Part shown: positions 36,676 through 48,800 of the stretch, in pieces
Layout: every line of letters starts with the position of its first letter
Position numbering within the stretch: position 1 is the stretch's first letter
Assembly (NCBI RefSeq): GCF_000224145.3
Contig: NC_020166.2
Location: 3,580,948-3,644,947 of the forward strand
Length of the DNA stretch: 64,000 bases
Origin: Ciona intestinalis
Lineage: Eukaryota; Chordata; Ascidiacea; Phlebobranchia; Cionidae
Reading direction: 5' to 3'
Position numbers and translations under genes: made by a program
Notes under the pieces: generated by a model
The model's database searches: none
What the model saw: only the letters and a program-made list of their open reading frames with translations
Told to the model about the DNA's origin: nothing

Positions 36676-39600
36676 TTATTTTCCTACTTTTGAGTTATCA
36701 GATTCGGATTCACTTCCACTTTCAGATGGAGATGAAGAACCAGTTGACGGGGAAAGTTTGTTTTTCACTGATGTAACAAACTGCTCACAGTGAGGTGAAT
36801 GACTTGCAACATTGACAATGTTCAATAACCAGTCAATGCTTGCAGAATTCCTGTTAAATATTCAAATATAGCGAAAAAATATCGTAAATTTGACAAAGAC
36901 TTTCCTTTATTCTTTTGTCTAAATTTTGGAAATTCTTTGGAAAATTAAGCTTATATTAAAACAGCAAAAAAAAACGTTTTTTTAAACAGAAAGTCAATAG
37001 AATTTTGTATTTAATACAACGTACATTATGTCCTTTGTCAAACTCTTAATATAAATTGCTGCTTCATCTATGACAATCACTTCATTTCTTTTCATATCCT
37101 CCCAATTTCCAAGCAACCATTGTACATTTAAGTCACCAGTAAAAAGTTGGGAAACAACTTCTTGCAACTCATTTGCACATGAAGAACCTACATGAATTGA
37201 CTTTAATAATTAAATTTAGAAAATTTGTAAAAAAAAAAAAGGTGTAAGACAGAGATGCGAGTGTTAAGATATGAGGAACAGAGGAAGCAATACAAATAAA
37301 AACAAGACTGTTTAATAAAAAGTATCTAGAATGGGACATATATGGCCAAAATCTATGTTTATTAAAAACCCAATTAGTCCAGCAATTAAAAGTTTGTTTC
37401 CGTCATGTATGTAATTGTTAAAAATATTTGTAAGGTATCAAAACACAACATATCTTCACCACAACGTTGAACAGCTTTCAGAAAATCTTTCATCCAGGTA
37501 CTTTTGTTTTGTTTCATAAAGTCAACTAACATGTTTTCCACATTCGCATGTTTCGCTTTGACTTTTTCATATAATTCTGGAAAAATTATACCATTAATTC
37601 TGTTGTAAAATAATTTAATTTAAAAAACTTACTCTTTGAAATATTTCCAGATTTCTTTAGTGCCTGAGCCAACTTTACAATTTCAGTTTGTTTCAAACAA
37701 TCACGAAGCATTGGTTCTAATAAAACGATCAATTCCTTTCCCACAATAGATGCCTGTGTAGACAATTGATGTTGCTGTGAATGTTGTTGTTCTGACCGTT
37801 GTAGTATACTTGCACCAGGCATCATGGCAACAGATCCAAGCTCATTATGTTCCATGAACTGAAGAAAATATTCAGTAAATTTTAATTTGACACAATTTGC
37901 AAAATATATCACTTCAAAATTTGACAAAAGCTTGTACTTTATGCATCTATTTCTATTTATAATTATAACAAAACAAGCTTAAATTTGCCCAGGAAGCTAG
38001 AAAACTAAGCATCTTTGCCACAGGAACCCTCCTAAATTTAACAAAAAAATATCACGTCACTGAAATAAAACATCACTGAAGAAACTTAAGTGAAACACCA
38101 AAATTCCTGTTTGGTGATGATCAGATTACTGGTTTCTAATGTTTGTTTTTAATTTTGGTTATTTTTCATTGAAAAGAGGGGCGCAGCTTACTATTTACAA
38201 TCAACATATTTAATAAAGATAAAGTGATTGCTAATTTTGAGTCTTTTTTTTTCAAAGCAGATATACCCACAAAAAAGGTTATGCAGCCCGCGAAGCCAAC
38301 TCCATATTTTTTACTGAATTTCTTTGTTGCGACAATAAATTTATATAGCACTTCTTTTCAGAAATTTATACAAGCTTTATATTTTTGCAAGAAGATAACC
38401 CTCTTTAAAATCATAAAATCAAAGACAAAAATAAACTATTATTGGTTCATGCAAGCCTATGTTAATAAACGTACGGCCTGTCTTTTTACCTAGTAATGTA
38501 TACCAGGCCCTCCTGTAATAAAGGTTGCACACTTCTGCATTAGATGATAAAAACACAAAGAATATCTGTTTTAATTGAAAAAAAGTTAAATTTACCGAGA
38601 AACCAGAAACAGAGCTGAGTAATGATGTAGTTGTACTCTCATTTCCACTGATCATGTTTTGCAGAAGTCCAATGTGAGTTGAAATAACTTTTGAATCGGA
38701 CTCAGCTGATGCAATGTGATATACAAGACTTACTAACCAGTCATCTTTGCTGAAATCACTGCAATCAAAACAAGTAACAATAAAGTAAAATTAAAATGTT
38801 TGTAGAATGCAATTTAGTAGTAATAATCCCAAATTAGAAAACCAATCTCTGAACAGTTGAATTAAAATGTAGTTTACACAGACATTTTGTAAATATGATA
38901 TATATATAGGTAGACCTTTCAATTGACATTGCTTAAACAATTTTGTCTTCGTTCATTAATCCTTATTTATTCACTAATTATACAATATTGGATGTTGAAA
39001 GTTTTAAAAGTTATTTAGGTAAGTTTTGGTTTCAAAACTAACAGGTAAAATTTAAAGCATGTTGTTTTAAGCATATCCGTATAAATAGGAGGCGCAGCAT
39101 ATGGCAATTTAAAAGGTTACTCATTGATTTGGTGGTTTTATCAAGTTCTAAGTTTTATATAGGTATCTTTAAACTAAAATATTGTATAAATTGTGATCAG
39201 ATTTGAATATAAATATTATGCACATGATGCAGAAACTTCAGCCAAAAGGAAAGTGTGGGAAAAAACAAAACCAAAATAATTGTGTTAAAGAACAAAAACA
39301 GCATAGAGAAATCAGAAGTGTTAATATAAGTAAACTAACATTTCACTTTTTGCCAACATCCAATTCACTTTTTTTATTTCTTGCCTTCTGTTCAATAAAT
39401 CTTCCAAAGAACGTAGAACCCATAGCAATGGTTCATTTTGTACTGGGGCAAAACATCGTGCTACAATCTGGGCAAGCTTCACTTCACCTGAAAGCAAGCA
39501 AAAACAGTGTTTGTTAGCGTTAATACCACTCCAATTTTAAGTAACACATACAGAAATTTAGTAATTTTATTTTGTAAACAAGTTGTTTCATGATATGGTC

Positions 39601-41453
39601 CCACAGTGTGGCATTTCATATACCCATAGAAAATGGGAAATAAGTCACCGGTTATACTGTTGTCAAAAATAAAAAATCAGTTGATTGTTTTAAATTAAAC
39701 ATAATACCGAAGAATGTATTGTTACTGGTTACAAAAAGTGTGTGTATCGATCACAATATGTAAATCTGCAGTGTATGCATTAAATAATAATACAATCTCA
39801 TTGGTCGTAGTCTGTTGGGTATATGTACACACTGAACAGCAAGGCAAGATTAAATGTTTGGTTAAAACATACTTAAAAGTTTAATGAACGAATAGTTAAT
39901 AATTCATTTGTCTACTAAATTTACAGAACATGATAATAAAACCTTAGAAAGCTACATTTCAAATTTATTTGACATTTGAAACTCCAAGTTACTTAAATTG
40001 GCCAATTAAATTGGCCAATTTAAGTTTAGGATAACTCGAAAAAGTCAAACTTGATTTAGGTTAATTTACATTTTAGTTTCATCTGTAATAAAACTGGAGA
40101 TTCAATAGGCCAGCCTACCTCTTCTATGGTTACAAGGAGAATACACAAACATGTAAAACCAGGCATAGGAATCCAATATGGCATAAGGGAAGCAACAAAA
40201 GGTCAATGTTTATTTTGTTAAGTTACAATCGATTTCAATGTTTATTTTGTTGAATTATATTTGAATGCTAAGTATACAAACATAAGCATATATTAGTTTA
40301 TGTATTTTTTTTATAAATGTTAAACAAATCTGAATCTTTCAATTAAATCCAAAATTAAAAAAGTTATATATATCTATATAAATATAATTTGAATTTGAAT
40401 TTTTTTTATTTTTTTATACTTTATTTACCAGCATCGGCTAACGAATTCCTGAAAACGAGGCAAAACCCTTCGTTTAGTTGAAATGCGTTGAACAGTTCCC
40501 GACAAGAGATGTTTTGTGTTTTTCTATTTGCATACAGTTTATTGTCTGTTGAAATAACAAAGGGGTGTTAAAATATAATTCTGTAAAAGCTTAAACTTAA
40601 ATTTACTTCTTGTTTTACTACTCGAAGTCAGCTCTAATTTTTTTTTTTTAAATGTCCAAATGATGAAAAATTTACCAATTTGTTTATTATAGTTTAAATA
40701 AAAAAGTGAACAATTAATAAACAACTTTGGGAAAGATCATACTTTTTAATTGGAAAGGTGTGCCTACTTCTCAAAATAGAATGACTGGTTTAATGAGATC
40801 ATTGTTATGGATGTGTGGGAGTAATTTTACCAAGAAGCTTACATCATAATATCCTGTTGTTGGAAGTACACAAGTAACATTCATAATATAATACAATAAC
40901 CGTTTTCGTCACAACTTGGGAGTAGAGCATAACACATCATGCCAGCTGACTGGTTACAACGTATGTAATTTTGAGGGAGTTTGTTTATTCTGTATGGCCG
41001 ACTTTAGTGGCCACTAGGTTAAAGCAATTGCCGATAATTGTCTTGTTTAATATCAAGGCACATACGCCCAAAATGTATTTTTGTTATGTGATGGTACACA
41101 GAATCAAATTCCAAACATTAATTTATTTTCAGAATTTTAATGTAGAAGTGACATCTAATATGAAAATAAACAAAAGTAGAAATGTTTAACATTTACTACA
41201 ATTCATAATTCAAATTGCTTTACAGATTTTTTTAAATTTCGAAGCAAAATTTATGAAGAATTGCATTACTACAAAGTTTGATTACCTGTAACAGTGTATC
41301 CTTTCAAATATAAAGATTCATTTATCTTGTGTAGAGTTTCATTCTTAAGCCTTGCTGCTTCAAACACAGGAATAAGGAGAGACAAAATTTTATTCAAATC
41401 GTCACTTTCCATATTTATCGTTTCATGATCAACAAGGTAATTTAAAATAATAC
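36676..41453 (-). CDS. RNF213 N-arm-like gene or 5' extension, ends in stop
   Basis: Exons on the minus strand: ~41286-41453, 39340-39487, ~38597-38758, 37633-37858, ~37461-37576, ~37028-37186, 36676-36849. They join in frame to about 350 helix-rich residues with blocks such as KDDWLVSLVYHIASAESDSK and SIDWLLNIVNVASHSPHCEQ, repeats of one another that resemble SLDWLCHLLTSDASSPDEF of the human RNF213 N-arm. The last exon reads ESGSESESDNSKVGK then TAA, with AATAAA overlapping the stop, so it can be a complete 3' end. A donor (AAA|GTAGGA at 36687) would instead splice in phase to the RNF213 ATG exon. No upstream exon was found before 41453; the first Met in that exon is in NMESDDLN. I favour a separate, N-arm-only paralogue because RNF213 proteins normally start with a disordered tail and CBM20. 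Confidence 0.65.
40840..41085 (-). repeat. Degenerate SINE-like copy
   Basis: Diverged inverse copy (AACATTCATAATATAATACA ... CCAGCTGACTGGTTAC ... GGCCACTAGGTTAAAGCAAT ... AGGCACATACGCCC) in the intron between the N-arm-like exons 39340-39487 and 41286-41453. Other parts of that intron show nothing recognisable. Confidence 0.5.
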
Positions 41454-42510
41454 CCTGTAGAAATAGATAAAAAAAATAAAATCTAGCTTTTCATCTGTTT
41501 TATAAACATAGTTGCAGAACAGAAGAGATACGAGGGTCATATTCTGCAAACAAAAACCTCTAACCTAAAAGCGGAACTAATACCTTCACAGTGGGGATTC
41601 CCCTGCAAATAAAACTCCCGATTACGTCACAAAGCACCAAAGCTTCAATAGTTCATACTTACTGCCATCTAACGGATATTACCGTTTTATTTTTCTAGCC
41701 ACATGAGTTGATATTTGAAAAGGCAAAAATAAATACAGTTTTGCATGTAATATAACACTTGGTGTTTAAGTACTTCAATGTATTTTAGGTTAGTTTAAAA
41801 TCTTTATTAATACGACATTTTCCCACAGATTACTTACAATAAGAGAGTGAAGCCCTAATGTATAAGCTAGTATTAAACAAAGTCTATAAAAATCATTATG
41901 ACTTTTGGTATTAAACATAATGATAATTAAACATTAACGGTCGACTAAACTCGATCAAAACAAGCCAGAAGTAATTAACCAAACGGTTTTTAGTCGTCTT
42001 TGGTGACTGAGCGGCAAAAAGTAGAATGTATTTATAAATGTTATTTAACTTATGAGGACTTAATTATGAAGTATGAATATTGAATGAATGAATGAATGAA
42101 TAGTCGGTAGCATGTGGTGTACTTTGCATGTAAATAAAACCAAAAGTGGGCGATTACTATGTTACTAACGGGTTCCCGATGTATAGCAGTTTACTTGACT
42201 CAGCTTTGTAATCATTAATTACTCATTAATTGGAGGATTTTATACACTGTGGTTTATAAGACTATGCTTTTTTAATTAATATTAAAGGTATATTTTAGAA
42301 TTTAAGGCTTTTAGCGGAGTATACTAAACTACTTTTAGACAAACAAAGAAAAGTAATTGGTAATTACTGGTTAATTAGACGATCATTTGCAGTTATAAAA
42401 CCATGCTTAGTTCAAAATGTTTTATAGAGGGTAATTAAAGTTTTAGCTAGGCTACATTTTAGATTTAACGTATTTGATTAGCTTTAAATCTAAAAACTTG
42501 GTCAAAAATT
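41454..42510. other. Non-coding interval upstream of the N-arm-like exons
   Basis: AT-rich, with no convincing exon on either strand. It should contain the start region of the minus-strand N-arm-like unit. A short (GAAT)n tract occurs at 42083-42100. Confidence 0.5.
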
Positions 42511-42513
42511 TAT

Positions 42514-43037
42514 ACATGGGACTATACTAAGAAGACGGAAAATTTTTTCCGCTAGAGGCGGTAATATTTAAATTAAAAAATACGGAAAACGAACAAAACA
42601 GCACTACAAATTGTTAATAAGTGTAAAACAAATTAATTAAATAATAAAAATACCTTTCTAAATACATAAAACACTAGTAAGAACATATTTCCCACATTAG
42701 GTCGGTTATATACGCTCTTTCGTTGTGTTTGCTGTGGTGTAGCAGTTTGCGTGCGGTCGTAAACTCTCTTAGTTTCAATTTTACCGGGTTCGAGTCCCGC
42801 ACAGTGGAATACTTTTTTTATATTTTTTTTTCAAGTTTTTTTTGTTTGACGAGTTTGGGGTTAGGAGTTGGGGGTTAGTGTTAGGGGTTAGAGGTTAGTG
42901 TTAGGGGTTAGGGTTAGGGGTTTATATCTTATGTGTATAAACCGTGAAACTAACTGCTCCCCATAAAATAGAGAAACGAATTTGTCATCGCCTCCTAGCG
43001 GAAAAATTTTTCCGTCTTCTCTGTATAGCTCCATGTA
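42514..43037. mobile_element. TIR element carrying tRNA-like and telomere-like sequence
   Basis: Ends are inverted repeats of about 50 bp: CATGGGACTATACTAAGAAG then ACGGAAAATTTTTTCCGCTA on the left, and the reverse complement of TAGCGGAAAAATTTTTCCGT plus CTTCTCTGTATAGCTCCATG on the right. Flanking AAATTTATA on both sides may be a 9 bp target duplication. Inside are a tRNA-like segment (42729-42808) and a run of GGGGTTAG/GGGTTAGGG words (42855-42925). No transposase ORF is present, so it is non-autonomous. Confidence 0.75.
42729..42808 (+). ncRNA. tRNA-like sequence (pseudogene or SINE head)
   Basis: A-box-like TGGTGTAGCAG at 42735 and a perfect B box GGTTCGAGTCC at 42788. TTGCTGT (42729-42735) can pair over seven positions, three of them wobble, with ACAGTGG (42801-42807). 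AAAC/GTTT can form an anticodon stem around TCTCTTA. The D-arm is poor, position 33 is not U, and a T run follows at 42812, like a Pol III terminator. It is not confidently a functional tRNA. Confidence 0.4.
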
Positions 43038-43254
43038 AAATTTATAAATATATATTAAGTTGATTTTAGTTAAGAGATTAAAAAATTAAATGCTAGAACG
43101 AAGACAAGAATAACAGTTCGACGAAAAAGAATCCACATGACCACTTACGTGCTCAAAAATAGCAATATGCTTGAGAATCAGACACTATTTAGGGAATTTC
43201 CCTCGTAACAAAAAAGTCGCGTGGTGTTTAATTTGTAACTATATTGATTGAAAC

Positions 43255-43540
43255 AAACGAATGTAACTTATGTAAACATATTCATATAAATAAATGCTTT
43301 ATCCTCGTGTGGCCCGGAAACGACAGTCGTTATAACACGGGTGGGTGTTCTGCTTCATACACCTCGTGCCAGCTTACGAGTTACCACGTATGTAAGATCT
43401 CAAGATGTAACTTTTTTGGGTAATTGTTTTTTATATTGTATGACAGACAATTTGGACAACCCATTAGTGAACACTGGGTTGGAGCAATTGCCGTCAAGTG
43501 TCTTGCCCAGGGTCACACACGCCCACGATGGAGATAGTGT
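43255..43540 (-). mobile_element. tRNA-derived SINE family A
   Basis: Inverse copy (GAATGTAACTTATGTAAAC ... GGCCCGGAAACGACAGTCGT ... GGAGCAATTGCCGTCAAGTG ... CACACGCCCACGATGG), with the 5' head truncated. It sits about 140 bp upstream of the GRWD1 start, so the GRWD1 promoter is either very short or includes SINE sequence. Confidence 0.8.
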
Positions 43541-43678
43541 TAAAAGAAACCACATTTTCATTTAAATGAACTAAATCCTCTCGGATTTTCAAACACGTTT
43601 TTTAGGATTTAGTTTTTTTAAGTTTGGTACATTTTGCATCTACAGGTTCTTACATTTATTAAGATCTGTGTTTTAACA

Positions 43679-44980
43679 ATGGATGATATTGAAGATGTGG
43701 AAAGCAGCAGTGATAGTGAACTTTCAGATTCAGAAGATTCAAATTCCAAAACTAAAGTTTATCTGCCAGGACAAACCCTAAAAGAAGGAGAGCGTTTGGT
43801 TGCAGATCAGTCTGCTTATGTATTGTACCATCAAGCACAAACAGGGTCGCCTTGTCTAAGTTTTGATATACTGAGAGATGATTATGGGGATTCAAGAGAT
43901 GAATATCCACTTACTGCAAACATTGTTGCTGGTACACAAGCACAGTCCGGTAAATCAAATCATGTTATTGTAATGAAAATGTCTAATTTGAACAAGAATA
44001 ACAAAGCTCCTGGGGATGAGAGTGATGAGGATAGTGATGATGAGGAGTCAGAGATAAAACCCATGTTGGAGACAGCGATGGTTTTACATCATGGAGGAGT
44101 GAACAGAATCAGATGCACCAAAGTAAAGAACCGGAATCTTGCAGCAACTTGGTCAGAGAGGGCTTCAGTTCATATATGGGATCTTACAAGGCTCATTGGA
44201 GCTGTGTCAGAGCCATCAAGTGCTGCAGGGTTTATTGCCGAACAAAAGAAACACCCAATACTGCCTGCATTCACTTTTGCTGGGCACATGGATGAAGGAT
44301 TTGCATTAGATTGGTCACCTTCAGGAAACGGCCAACTTCTTACTGGTGATTGCAAAAGTAATATTCATTTGTGGAAACCTCAAGAAGATGGGACGTGGCA
44401 TGTTGATCAACGGCCATTTGCCGCTCATTCAGCTTCAGTGGAAGAAGTACAATGGTCACCTAATGAAAAGAGTGTGTTTGCATCTTGCTCTGTTGATAAA
44501 ACTATCCGAATCTGGGATACTCGTGCCAGCCCATTAAAAGCATGCATGTTAACCACAAAAGCACACGACGCAGATGTCAATGTTATGAATTGGAACAAGA
44601 ATGATCCTTTTATAGTGTCAGGTGGGGATGATGGCGTGATCAAGGTGTGGGATCTTCGTCAATTTAACAAAGGCAAGGCAATTGCTTCATTTAAACACCA
44701 CACGTCTCCTATAACTTCAGTAGAATGGCATCCAACAGACAAAAGTATTTTTGCTGCCTGCGGCGGAGACGACCAGTTGACGCAGTGGGATCTTGCAGTT
44801 GAATTAGACGAAATTTCAAACGAGAAAAATGACAATTTAAAAGATGTTCCGCCACAGTTGTTGTTCATACATCAAGGGCAGAAAGACATTAAAGAACTTC
44901 ATTGGCATCCACAGATACCTGGACTTATTATAAGCACAGCTCTTGATGGCTTTAATGTTTTTCGAACAATAAGTGTCTAA
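43679..44980 (+). CDS. GRWD1: Glutamate-rich WD repeat-containing protein 1
   Basis: Histone chaperone and ribosome-assembly WD40 protein (yeast Rrb1 family), nuclear/nucleolar. Single exon of 433 residues from ATG 43679 (context AACAATGG); the frame is open 15 codons further upstream, but that part (MHLQVLTFIKICVL) lacks family similarity. It opens with the acidic stretch ESSSDSELSDSEDS, then YLPGQTLKEGE and SCLSFDILRDD-like family blocks, a second acidic run DESDEDSDDEESE, and five to six WD repeats with typical ends IHLWKP, IRIWDT, IKVWDL and LTQWDL. Length is close to human (about 446). It has no introns, unlike its neighbours. A CTACAG at about 43640-43645 could be a trans-splice acceptor. 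AATAAA lies at 45139. Convergent with EFHD. Confidence 0.97.
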   Translation: MDDIEDVESSSDSELSDSEDSNSKTKVYLPGQTLKEGERLVADQSAYVLYHQAQTGSPCLSFDILRDDYGDSRDEYPLTANIVAGTQAQSGKSNHVIVMKMSNLNKNNKAPGDESDEDSDDEESEIKPMLETAMVLHHGGVNRIRCTKVKNRNLAATWSERASVHIWDLTRLIGAVSEPSSAAGFIAEQKKHPILPAFTFAGHMDEGFALDWSPSGNGQLLTGDCKSNIHLWKPQEDGTWHVDQRPFAAHSASVEEVQWSPNEKSVFASCSVDKTIRIWDTRASPLKACMLTTKAHDADVNVMNWNKNDPFIVSGGDDGVIKVWDLRQFNKGKAIASFKHHTSPITSVEWHPTDKSIFAACGGDDQLTQWDLAVELDEISNEKNDNLKDVPPQLLFIHQGQKDIKELHWHPQIPGLIISTALDGFNVFRTISV

Positions 44981-45847
44981 ATATGACATAGAAATTTTAT
45001 AATTATCTATATATGACACAGAATTCTTTTACACCTACCGAGTAAAAAACTGAATTAGTTTCCTGCCATCCCAAAAGTTACTAAAGGAGTCTCCCGAGTC
45101 TGTGCTGTAAAATTTATTTTACCGTCATATTTACCCTGAATAAATTTTAATAATATCAACAGCATGGTGATATTTCTTCATACCATGTTTGAAAAGTTTA
45201 CTGTTGTTTTTAGAAGTTGGGCAAGAACACGGATTAATGAGAATAAAGCAGATTAAATTGCAATACGAATAAAATTGGGCAGGAAAACTTCAATATATAC
45301 CAATCGAAAGGCAAGCTAGCGTAAGATGGCTTTGCGAAACTAATATGCGGTAACTGCAATTGGTATTGGGCAATTAATAAGAATCACAAACACTCTATAT
45401 AAGATTGATCAAAGAAGTTAGACTATGTACAAGTATCAAATGGAAGAACAGTTTAAAAACATAGAAATGCTAAGATGCCTCAAAAATGATTTCAAAACAC
45501 TGCAAGTAATCAATGTTGGTAGCATGTTGTTTATGAGTTAGGGACATACATAATACTGAAGATTTGGTTTTTATATGATTCTAAACAGTGGAATTATGCT
45601 ACTATTCGGGTGGTACACTAGAAAATAAGTTGCATTTAATTAACAGAGTACAGTTTTTGGTTGAAAATATGAAAATGTGGATAAAAAGTTGTTCTAAACT
45701 ACTTGATATTGAGTGCAGATTAAAACGATGTTAGTAACACCTAAAACAAAGCACTTTTAGTAAAAAGTTTGTGAAGTGAATACATTGGTACAAATGGTTT
45801 AAATTCAAAATTTACATCTCAAAAAAATAGAAATTAAATATTCATGC
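44981..45847. other. Intergenic interval between convergent GRWD1 and EFHD
   Basis: Holds the 3' UTRs of both genes. The GRWD1 poly(A) signal AATAAA is at 45139-45144. No coding potential or repeat was recognised in the rest. Confidence 0.6.
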
Positions 45848-48800
45848 TTATTGGAAGAGGTTTGCTTTTGCTTTAAATTCCATCCTTCGCTGTTTCTTCT
45901 CTTCCTGTTCTTTCCTTTTCATTTCTTGTTCTTCTTTAATCTCTTTCTCAAATTTGTTCGTCTCTGCTATTTTATCTGCCTAAAATGTTATAAGATAAAA
46001 AAATTAATTTGGCAAAATTATCATTTTGATTTACAACAATTTTGGGGAACAACTGGTTACCATTTTAATCATATTTCAAAACTATTCAGATGCTGTAGAC
46101 TGCAATGTTTCCAAAGTACAATTCTGACAATCTGTTGTTTGTGCATCAACATATACTAAATATTTATAGCAGGCAATACCAAACCAACTACCAAAACTTG
46201 GATATATTTTTATGCAAAACTAACTTTTAATATGTTCTTTCTCCTGTGTCAAGACTTGACAGAGGGCATTTAAGCATTTGTAAATGGCTTGCCATGAACT
46301 GCTTTTATTCATAAACACATGCAACTTGCTACACTGGTTATATGTTTAAGGTATCTGTAAACAAGACAGCCATGGTATGTGAAACACTACTATGTTTTAC
46401 ATGACACTAACATGTTATGTGGCCAGGAGGCATATACGTTGTATAAATTGTTATTGTACCTTTATACAACCGGTACCTCTAAATTGTCAGTGTGCGCAGT
46501 GTGCCGCAGTGTGCGCGTGTGCCGCAGTGTGCACAGTGTCCGCAGTGTGCCGCAGTGTTTCTGAAGTGTAACCTAAACGTTAACAGAAAACTAGTTTGGG
46601 CTCACCATAGTATGCGCACACTGCGGACAATGCGGCACACTGCGCACACTGCGGCACACTGACATTTTAGAGGGACCCTTATACAACAATACATAAGAAA
46701 GTATAAAACTACAAAATACCTAAACCTTATAATAAGTTGTTATCGTAATTTTACTTAAAAATAGTTGAATCAAATTTTACTTAAAAATAGTATTACCTTT
46801 GCTTGGAAGAAGTTTTTGGCCCCTTTAACTCCCTCCTCACCGACATTGATTTCCGGCATATCTGCCAACACTTTCAAACCATCAACTTGAAGCTCGCCAC
46901 AAGCTGCTTTTCGGAATATAAGGAGGAACTACAAAAAAGGAATTAAAAATTACTTACTACCAGTGTCAAGAAGAAACTACAAAATTAAATAAAAATTGTT
47001 TAACCACTACTGTCACTGCACAGCAGCATCAAAAAGGTATTTTATTTATTAACATGTACAAGTTAAAGTAAACGAACAAAAAAATAAGGTTTACTAAAAA
47101 GAAAACCTTACATTTTAACAAACAAAAGAAAAAAAGGTTTACTGGAATAGAACCTCACATTTGTGTTGGTTTACTTACTTCACGGAAACTAATCTTTGTG
47201 TCCATGTCTTCATCAACCTCTTTGATCATCGCTTTAAGAGCCAAATGAGTCTGAGGTGCCTCCAATTTTTCCATCATCACCTTCAACTCCATGAAGTCGA
47301 TTACTCCATCACGTGAAGTGTCATACCTGGGTAAACATGATGTTTATTTGCGTCATTAAAATCAAATTTTACGTAATACAGTTAAAGTGAAAATAATTTC
47401 AAAACTTTGTATAGTTTAATTGCGTCATTAAACACATATGTTTCACTTAATACAAAGTGAAAGTGAAATAAATTCAAAAGTTTTATAGTTTCCAAGTAAT
47501 CAATTGTAAGAAGAGTAGCAAGTACAACTAGTTTCATTATTAAGTAGAAACAAGAATCAGTTACGAGAAAAAGCTTTATGCACGTCATATGTTACATCTA
47601 ACATTTCCATGAAACTATTAGCGCTTTTACGAATACCACTTTGTTTTGAGTGCATTTAAAGATACATACATTTACATATGATACTTTTTAAGCTAAGTAA
47701 AACTAAATGAAGAATATTTTAATTCAATCTACTATTTGTTGATTAATAAATAAAAAAGTTCCGAAAATTTCAGTCCACACAATATAATGCAACACTCAAC
47801 AACAAAAGCTACTTATTACATGCTACACAAGTATTTGCTACAAAATACCAAGCATACCAATATGTCCTGGAATATATTTTCACTCATGTCTATTAATTTG
47901 TCATGTGAGTAGTAATTTAATATGTATGTTGGGGCCAACCTGGTTGAATTAGATTAATGAATCATAAAACGACGTTTGGGGAATAAAAAATACTCATCAT
48001 AGTAAATGTATAGCATAGGTGCAAGTTACAGGGTGCTAAGGTGGCATGGCCACCCCATAGATTTTCTTTAATTTAAAAAAAATAAAAATTTGGCTGGAAA
48101 GTGATGCGTCAAAATCGCGGACACAACAACCTTTTAGTTGCCCGAAACCATTGTGAAATCGTCATATCATTTTAATACCAAGCTAAAATATTACGCGATG
48201 CCTTTGGGTTGTAAGCCTTAGCCAAGGTATACTGGAACCAGTTGAGGTCAGAATAAGTGATCACGCAAGAAGTTGCAATCCTTATATCTATAATATCTCA
48301 TCCATTTGCTATTATTTGCGCACTGGACAATACTTTGCCTACTGCGTGTGCTTGCGCAAGGCGGCGCTCTAAACATTTGACGTCATAATGATTATAGATC
48401 TAGTACAACTTACAAGTCAAACTTTTTTCTGAAGTTCTTAATTTGTGCACGTGTGAATTCTTTAAACTCAGTGTATGGATTGAAATGTTTTACTGAAGGA
48501 TTTTGTGAAACCTCCATTCCATCATTTATATTTCCTTGCCTGTACAAAGTAGAAGGTGAATTATATAGGTTTCCAACTTTAAATCAAGTACATATATATA
48601 GTATACAGTCAGAGGAACATTAAAACTAGGCAACAAATTATTAAAACTAAAACTCCCACTACTTAAATAGTATTGTCCATGAATTTATCACTGCTGAAAC
48701 TAATATATAGTAGGGTGGGGGAAGATAAAACAACCTTTTCTTCTATTTTCTCGTCCCATTTGGTAGTAAACAAAAAACATTAAAAGAAATATAAAACCGT

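Noticed and set aside
44113..45019. Short ORFs overlapping GRWD1
   Set aside because: Other-frame shadows of the single GRWD1 exon.
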